Assembly: GCA_029959085.1 (NCBI GenBank)
Contig: JARWIR010000003.1
Span: 22,831,505 to 22,895,504 of the forward strand
From: Nemophila menziesii
Taxonomy: Eukaryota; Streptophyta; Magnoliopsida; Boraginales; Hydrophyllaceae
Length of the DNA: 64,000 bases
Reading direction: 5' to 3'
The number at the start of each line of letters is the position of its first letter. The first letter of the stretch is position 1. The notes beneath the pieces are model-generated. The model was not told the origin of the DNA. It saw only the letters and a list, made by a program, of their open reading frames with translations, and searched no databases. Both the position numbers and the translations under genes were made by a program. Positions 56,987 to 64,000 of this stretch are shown in pieces.

Positions 56987-59421
56987 TTAGATGACTACTC
57001 TAGGTTCACTAAAGTGTATCTTCTTAAAACTAAAGATGAAGCAGAAAATGCGTTTTTAAAATATAAAGCTGAGGTTGAAAACCAACTAGACTGTAAAATC
57101 AAACGACTTAGGTCCGATAGAGGACGCGAGTATAGTTCTAATTTCCTTAAAGAGTTTTGTGAAACCAATGGGTTTATCCACGAAGTTAGTGCCCCTTATA
57201 CACCCTAACAAAATGGCATAGCAGAAAGGAAGAAAAGGTCCTTTGAAGAGACTATGAATGACATGTTAATAAGTTCAGGTTTACCAACCAACATGTGGGG
57301 GGAGGGGGGGAAGCTGTTTTATCAGCCTATTATGTTCTTAATAGGGTACAACATAAATCCCTAGAAAAGACCCCTTATGAGATGTGGAAGGGTTTTCCAC
57401 CAAACCTGAAATTTTTAAAAGTATAGGGGTGCCTAGCCGAAGTCAAGCTACCAGATTTTAAAAGTGTCACTGTTGGACCCAAAACCGTTGACTCAATTTT
57501 CATAGGGTACGCTCAGAATAGTGCGGCATACAGATTCTTGTCCTTGGATGATAACTCTATTTGTGAATCTAGAGATGCTTGGTTCTTTGAACACATTTTC
57601 CCTTTGAAAAATTTAAATACTGGCAATGCTTCTTTACCTGTTGATAACTTATTTATATTGTTTTTTTACTTCTTTGTAATGTTTTCCCTGACCCCTCCAC
57701 TTCCATGGAGCCTAGTAGTATTCCAGAGGAAGAACCTAGGAGAAGTAAGAGGCGTAGGATCGAGTCCAGCTTCGGCCTCTGACTTTATAACAGCCTTTAT
57801 GACCGAAGGTTTTCACATTGACCTATTAAACAAACACGTATTCAACTGCCTTCTCATGGAGGAAGACCCAAAACCTTATGACGATGCTTTAAAATCTATA
57901 GATGTTAGTTTTTGGAAAGAGGCCATTAATAGGGAACTTGAGTCTATTAAAAGTAACCATACATGGGAATTAACCGACTTACCTAGGGGTAGCAGACCTA
58001 TTAGTAGCAAATGACCTGATATCTCAATAGAAAAATTCAAAGCGAGACTTGTTATTAAGGTCTTTACTCAAAATAAAGGTTTAGACTACTTTGACTCTTA
58101 CTCCCCAGTGACCAAAATCGCCACGATAAGAACCCTTATTGCTCTAGCCGTCATTCACGAACTTGTAATACATCAAATGGATGTCAAAACCGCGTTCTTA
58201 AACGGAGATCTAGATGAAGAGATCTACATGGCGCAACCTGAAGGGTGTGTGGTCCCTGGTCAAGGGGACAAAGTGTGTAAGCTGAAAAAATCCTTGTATG
58301 GTTTGAAACAGTCACCAAAAAAATGGTATGAAAAACTAGATAGTACTCTTATTTCAGATGGCTTTTTAGCTAACACTTCTGATTCATGTGTTTACTCCAA
58401 GGTAACAAATTTAGAGTATGTTATCATCTGCCTTTATGTAGATAACATGCTCATCTTTGGTACTACTATTCATATTATAAATGAGACTAAACGCTTCTTG
58501 TCTTCCAGATTCGACATGAAAGATATGGGAGAAGCTGATGTAATACTTGGGGTAAAAATCATTAGGAGAAGTAATGGTATTACCCTGAATCGGTCTCATT
58601 ACGTAGAAAGGATGCTGAAAAGATTCGATGCCTTTGAGGAAACACCTGTAAATACTCCTTATGAATCTAGCATTCATTTATCCAAACACGTTGGAGATGT
58701 TGTATCCCAAAATGAATATGCTAAGATCATAGGGAGCGTGATGTTCTTAATGAACTATACTCGACCCGATATTGCCTATTCATGAGTAGACTTAGTCGCT
58801 ATACTCATAACCTAAGTAGTGACCATTGGGTTGCACTTCGTCGTCTATTGAAGTACTTAAGGGGTACCATTGATCTTGGTTTTCATAACAACAAATTTCC
58901 CGCAATTCTTGAGGGATTTTTGATGCAAACTGGATCTCTGACAATGACGAAGTAAACTCCACCAGTGGATATGTGTTCTCCTTAGGAGGAGGTATTGTAT
59001 TGTGGAAGTCCTCTAAACAGACTTGTATAGCACGCTCCACCATGAAGTCCGAGTTCATAGCACTAGAGTTGGTAAGGCAAGAAGCGGAGTGGTTGAGGAG
59101 TCTCCTATCAGATGTTCCACTATGTGAAGGAAGTGCAACGCCCGTGTGCATCCACTGCGATTCCCAAGCAGCCATTGGAGTCACTCATAATAGCGCCTAT
59201 AATGGAAAAAAGAGACACATTCGCATCAGACATGGTTCAGTTAAACAGTTACTAAAAAATGGTGTGATAGCCTTGGAATTTGTACGATCAGAGGAGAATC
59301 TAGCTGATCTGTTCACCAAAGGCTTAAACAGGAGACTAGTCCTAGAGACATCGAGGGGGATGAGACTAAAACCCATTAATCAGGAATATGTGACTAATGA
59401 GTCAATGTATCCCCATCCTTA
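56987..59421 (+). pseudogene. pol: Ty1/copia pol relic (integrase, RT, RNase H)
   Basis: The integrase part has LDDYSRFTKVYLLKTK, CKIKRLRSDRGREYSSNFLK and then a TAA where the family has Gln (PYTP*QNG). A G-run near 57300 marks a frameshift. Reverse transcriptase (about 58030-58785) has HQMDVKTAFLNGDLDEEIYM, KKSLYGLKQSPKKWY and LYVDNML. RNase H (about 58970-59380) has [33 protein letters not shown] and [11 protein letters not shown]. The RT active site is YVDN where YVDD is expected, so an essential Asp is missing. At least three frameshifts or stops occur. Gag, protease and the integrase N-terminus are absent. Confidence 0.92.
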
Positions 59422-59935
59422 AGGCTTAAACCTAAATCGTCTTGTTCATAGCCACTCGTGATGGTTCTTTTGAGAAGGACTTGATGAAGAAGGCGTACCG
59501 AGTGTTGAACTCACATTGAATTCATAGCATGTATGGTGGTTCTTTCGAGAAGGACATGATGAATTCACGAGTAACATTGAAACCCAATATTCATGGCAGA
59601 GTGTTAAGGAGGCACCCTTACACAACTCTCAAATGAATAAATCCACCAAGTTCATAGCCTGCAAAAGGTGGTCCTTAGAGAAGGACTTGATGAACAAAAT
59701 AAAAGGTGATGTTCGAGGGAACTATAACTTTTAGCAAGGTAGAGTATATGTTGTGAGGGTCTCGATCGGAAACCGTTAAGTTCAAGAGTAAGTTCACTTA
59801 ACAGGAATCTGGTGGTTGCCTCACTTCACTACGTGTCAATTCAAATCGAAAGAAATTACCACTGAAGTACAATTCACCCAAATGCTGGTAGATATGGTAA
59901 CATGTTCACCTTCTCTCCCAAAGACACTGAGTGGA
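59422..59935 (+). other. copia 3' non-coding region with repeated motif
   Basis: A motif like TGGTTCTTTTGAGAAGGACT followed by TGATGAA occurs three times (about 59461, 59533 and 59665). No coding sequence. It is interrupted at 59936 by a gypsy solo LTR. Confidence 0.6.
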
Positions 59936-61480
59936 TGATGTCTCCTCATTTTTCATGATTTAATATTAGTTGGAGACATCATTTTTAGTATTTTAGAAGT
60001 CTATTTACTCGATTTTCACATGATATAGTGCACTTTCCTATTTCTAGTCTTGGTTTAATGAATTATTATTTTTAGAGCATATTGGGTTTAATTATTTATT
60101 TAGTGTGAAGCTTTAAAGATATATATGGAGATTAATTAGATGCCAGGTCAATTCTAAGAGATAAAGGAAAGAAGATATACACGGAAGTTGGAGAAAAGAA
60201 AGGAAAAGTTAAGATATGGAAAGATAAAGTTGCCAAATAAATCGGAATTCCAGCACCTACGATCACAAATTGGCTTATATCTTAATATTGGTGAGGAATT
60301 TGGAATAATGGTCAAGAGAAAAGTTAAAGAGTTTTTCTGAGACGATCAGTTTCGACTATTGGAACGCATCAAACGGATAAGAATTGAAGAAGTTATGACC
60401 AAAACAAAAACGTGGCTGATTGTTACCTTTCCTATATTTTAGGATTACGAATTTGAGTTGGGCTAGGAGTCCATTACTTGTCTTTTACTCCAAGAAAATG
60501 AATTAGGGCTTCTCTACACCTATAAATACACCCTTATATCACTTGTAAATTATCCTCGCCTCTCATTAATTAGTCCTTAGGTTTATTATCATCAGAATTA
60601 TTGTAGAGAGCAAGATGAAGTCTTTTATTCAATCTTTTCGTTTATTTCCTTCAGGTATGAACTAATTTTCCCATAGCTTGGGTTTTGCATTATGTATTAT
60701 CTATGATTTCTATTTTCTTTATATCTAAGTTTCTTTAGGAATTATATGTTTTAATTTGATATTAGCTGCTTACCCATATATTTGTTTATGTGTTTTGAAT
60801 TATTGTCTGTCCTAAACCTGATCACTTTAGGCTTTCTTAATAGTAGTTAGATGGTCGCCCGGAAGGGGTGTCTAATTATTGAAACACCACATAACGTCTA
60901 GTGTCCGATATTGGTCCTGACAACACCGATTCTAACTAGATAGTCATTAGGGTATGTTTTAACCACTATCACCATGTTTGGGATTGAATTACTTAGGGCC
61001 TTGGTAGCGCTTGATAACCCTAAGCGTATACTGCCTCGTGGTTGTGCCGTAGCCCCCTAGTCGCTCTCAAGGTCTAGGAGAGGGAATTTAGAATCCTGGC
61101 TAAGTATTTAAGAGTTAATTATCTCCCTTATTAACTAGAATTTGATAGAAAGAATTAGAAGGATAGTGCATACTAGCAAGACCTAAGCTATATCACTCAT
61201 CTCATATTTCTCATCTTTTAATTTATTGTCTTTAATTTTCATTAGTTTAATTAATATTCTATCAATTATTCATCTTTATTTTTTGTCTTTAAATTAATTA
61301 CTTTCTACTCTGAATTGTTGCTCATTCGTATAACACACTAAGTCCCTGAGAACAAACTTTCTTATCATTAAAACTTGCATACGTCCTGTAATACTTGCAG
61401 TACCGTGCTTATCTAGGGTGAACTGTGCATCGTTTATCTATCTTTTATTCTATTATTTTATCACACCCTAGGCAACACCG
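59936..61480 (+). mobile_element. gypsy (Athila-like) solo LTR within copia, about 1545 bp
   Basis: It begins TGATGTCTCCTCATT and contains ACCTATAAATACACCC (about 60520), the CGCCCGGAAGGGGTG segment, ACTTGCATACG, and TTATCACACCCTAGGC at the end. GTGGA before it and GTGGG after it are a near-matching 5-bp duplication. Copia sequence resumes on its right. The exact right boundary is uncertain by a few bases. Confidence 0.75.
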
Positions 61481-61489
61481 GTGGGGGAT
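61481..61489 (+). other. copia polypurine tract
   Basis: GTGGGGGAT directly before TGTTAGG, the usual copia plus-strand primer position. Confidence 0.6.
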
Positions 61490-62503
61490 TGTTAGGATTA
61501 ATGATTACAATCCATTTTAATGGATTAATTGTTTAATCCGTTCATGTTCTTTAAGAGAAGTGGAAAAGACTTAGTTTAATATTGAGTATTAAACAAATCC
61601 ATTCTCATTCCTTTGAGAAGTGGAAAAGTCACTTTTTACACATAAAAAGTATCACATCGGAAAATAAGTGGAAAAATAGATGGTATATAATGCTTTACCC
61701 ACCTATTAATTCTAAAAGGCCTAAAGGCTATGAAGGCCAAAGAGGAATAGGCAAAGCCCCACACGCGCGCACCACCACCACCACCACCACCCCGCCCAGC
61801 CCGGCCCGGCGTGGGCGTGGGTCATAGGCTCATGGGGCTCGTGGGGAGTTTGGGGAGTCAAAAAATGAAAAATGAAACACCTTTTCTGAAATGATTCAAG
61901 GAGAAGTAAGCTGGTTCTTATAGTGGTCGGTTGGAGTTCAAATCCTATCATGTGGAATACATAACGATCACGCATTCAAGACACCATAAAGCCAGAATAT
62001 TCACCAGCAGTTACAAGTCTTGGTCAACTCGGAAATGCACTAGTGGTCAAGCTTGTGTCCAGGTTCATTGTCTAAATTTAAAAAAAAAGAGTAACATCCG
62101 CAACCTCCAAAAACGTCAGCCTTAATGGAGAACTTGAAGACCATTTATGGTGACGATTGTAGTAGGCCCTTACTCTCCCCATTTTCCTATAAATAGAGAC
62201 TCTCCCTCACTAGCCAAATACACAAAATACACCAGAAAAGAATAACACTCCGCCTCTCCTGGTCTCTAAAAACGCTTAGTAGAGCTTTTTTATTCCGTTA
62301 GAGATACCAGTACGCTGGAATATCTTTTTAACAACCATATGTGTAATTTGTTATTCCTTTCTTTCCGTGTAAGTGTATTTTCGTTTCCTGTAATCGTATT
62401 TCATTTTTCTGTAATAGTTAGTTTACGCTAAAATGAATATTATTTCTTTTACTTTTGGAAAACCATTTCTGTTTTGTCAAAACTAGTAATTATTTTGCTC
62501 ACA
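61490..62503 (+). repeat. copia 3' LTR (right end tentative)
   Basis: It starts TGTTAGGATTAATGATTACA after the polypurine tract. CCTATAAATAGAGACTC at about 62189 is a good TATA box. The right end at CTCACA (62503) is chosen for TG...CA ends only; there is no partner LTR or target duplication to confirm it. The (CCA)n run near 61770 and ORFs across it are not genes. Confidence 0.5.
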
Positions 62504-62631
62504 GTCTTTTCAACCCAATGGATACATCGATCTACTGCTATCAATCCGAATAGGTAAAACTCCAGTTACTCTACTCACTAAATTTGTTTTAGCCGATTCC
62601 GAATCAGCATACCAATGCCATTATAGGTCGC

Positions 62632-63990
62632 GTGACGCTTAGCATGCTAGGGGAAGTGGTATCAACCTATCATTTAAACATTAAGTTCCATATTGTATAC
62701 CAAAAGTTAGCTAGTTTTCTCTGGAAAGGTAACCTTAAAGGAGCAAAGGGCGTTAGAATTTCTTGGAAAAAAGTATGTAGAAGCAAAGCCGAGGAAGGAT
62801 TGAATATACCAAACATTGAGAACCTCAATAAAGTGTGTTTGCTTAGTACATTTTGGAGGATGTGTCAGATTAATGATAATCTCCTTATTTTATAGGCACA
62901 CATCAACATTCTTAAGGGTGTTTTGTATTTGGGTATGAAGATAAGGCAAGAGTTCACTTGGACATGGAAGAAAATCTTGAAACTGAGATGTTGTGTTTAT
63001 CAGTTCATAACACATGAAGTAGAAGATGGTACACATACTTATCTTTACTGGGATAACTGGATTAAAGGGTGTAATGTGAGTACTATCTTGAATAGAGATA
63101 TACATGAGCATGCTTTTTGGTTAAACAAGATTGTTGCTAAGTGTTATGTCAAGGGAAGATGGAATATACCTCCCACATTAAGTGGTATTGCTAATCTGAT
63201 GCCTCAACTTTCTAGTGGTAAAGATAAAGTTAGATAGAAAGCTAGTGTTAAAAACATATCCTCGTTTAAGAAAACTATGCATGAGATAGTTGTTCATGGT
63301 GAGATACTTGAGTGGACTCGTATCATTTGGTATAAATTTGATAAACCGAAGTGTTCATTTTGCTCTTGGATAGCCTGTTTGGATAGACTACCCACAAAAC
63401 CTTGTATGATGGAGTAGGGAATACAACAGAGTAGTATGTGTGACATATTCCATTGTGCTGCTGAGGATAGGGATCATATTTTCCTCAATTGCTCTTTCTC
63501 AAGAAGGATTTAACCAAGTGTTTTCAACTCAGTGGTACTATTCTAATCAATTTCCATGATTGGGCAGACCTTATGAGGATTATTCTAACACAAACTGCGG
63601 ATAGCTTTATGGAAATGATTTATTCTGGTTGGTTCTCTTTTACATATATAGTATGTGGAATAACAAAATGATCATATACACAAAGGGAGGATTAGGAATG
63701 AGGAGGAAATTTTGCATGATTTATAGTATTTTCTCTATGTGAAAACTGCGGGTAAAAATAAATTCAAGATCAAAGGCGATAGAATGAGCATAGCACAAAA
63801 TTGGAAGCTAGATGATGTGTTTAAAGTTTGAAATTTGTATAGTGAAAGTGTTAGGGAAATAGAGTACTAAAGTTGTTATATTTTGTAATGCTTTAGTTTT
63901 TGTTTCCGAGAGCTTTCTTTTGTTAGCTCTTATAGTTGAAAAGATTTTGGAGGTTGATTAATAAAATTGGTAACAAAAAAAGTTGATCAA
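62632..63990 (+). pseudogene. LINE ORF2 C-terminus (zf-RVT region) and 3' end
   Basis: The first block includes LASFLWKGNLKGAKGVRISW, KKVCRSKAEEGLNIPNIENL and NKVCLLSTFWRMC, the region after RT in plant LINEs. The second (62923-63237) leads to the reverse-transcriptase zinc-binding domain (IIWYKFDKPKCSFCSWIACL, then FHCAAEDRDHIFLNC). Stops and shifts are frequent. The sequence ends with TTAATAAAATTGGTAACAAAAAAA at about 63958-63981, a typical LINE 3' tail. The upstream RT is absent, consistent with 5' truncation. Confidence 0.85.
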
Positions 63991-64000
63991 AAAAAAGTTC

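Noticed and set aside
58792..59184. 130-codon minus-strand ORF
   Set aside because: Antisense to the copia RNase H region.

Overview
The window looks like repeat-rich intergenic DNA from a flowering plant nuclear genome. The base composition is AT-rich. It carries Athila-type Ty3/gypsy and Ty1/copia retrotransposons, L1-type LINEs, a FAR1-like Mutator transposase relic, CACTA debris, and Tourist-, hAT- and Mutator-type MITEs. One intact host gene, an intronless-CDS CBL-interacting protein kinase (CIPK) at 43178-44575 (+), stands among them. I saw no bacterial-style operons, tRNA or rRNA genes, or CRISPR arrays. I do not assign a species.

Layout. 1-9.6 kb: LINE ORF1-like relics, a Tourist-like MITE with a TAA target duplication (1579-2571), gypsy LTR fragments and a near-complete LTR (4830-6312), two tRNA-like (SINE-like) pieces and an array of W-box-containing repeats. 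9.8-18 kb: a broken FAR1/FRS-type transposase gene (-), LINE fragments, two more LTRs, a 33-unit TCT microsatellite, an hAT MITE and a Mutator MITE. 18.9-25.7 kb: palindromic GCGACGAC clusters around a decayed CACTA accessory gene, interrupted by an hAT MITE, a Tourist MITE (with a Mutator MITE inside it) and a clean solo LTR.

25.7-40.7 kb is a nest of two Athila-like elements. A young element A (26572-38835, minus strand, LTRs about 99% identical, TSD ATATT) lies inside the gag gene of an older element B, whose 5' LTR is at 39201-40731. A has a tRNA-Asp-type primer site, a single continuous gag-pol frame broken by five in-frame stops, an extra ORF downstream of integrase, a GC-rich repeat array and repeated polypurine-like motifs. 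One LTR carries a MITE that the other lacks.

42-45 kb holds the CIPK gene with a probable 5'-leader intron. 45-57 kb contains a second copy of the minisatellite-bearing Mutator MITE, a gypsy integrase relic, a roughly 2.8-kb direct duplication (47715-50480 and 54069-56860), a short membrane-protein-like ORF of uncertain status, and a long fold-back (51838-52418). 57-64 kb holds a 5'-truncated, broken copia element whose 3' region was split by a gypsy solo LTR, then a LINE 3' end.

Only CIPK looks like a working gene. The rest records repeated nested insertion, and the order of several events can be read from target-site duplications.
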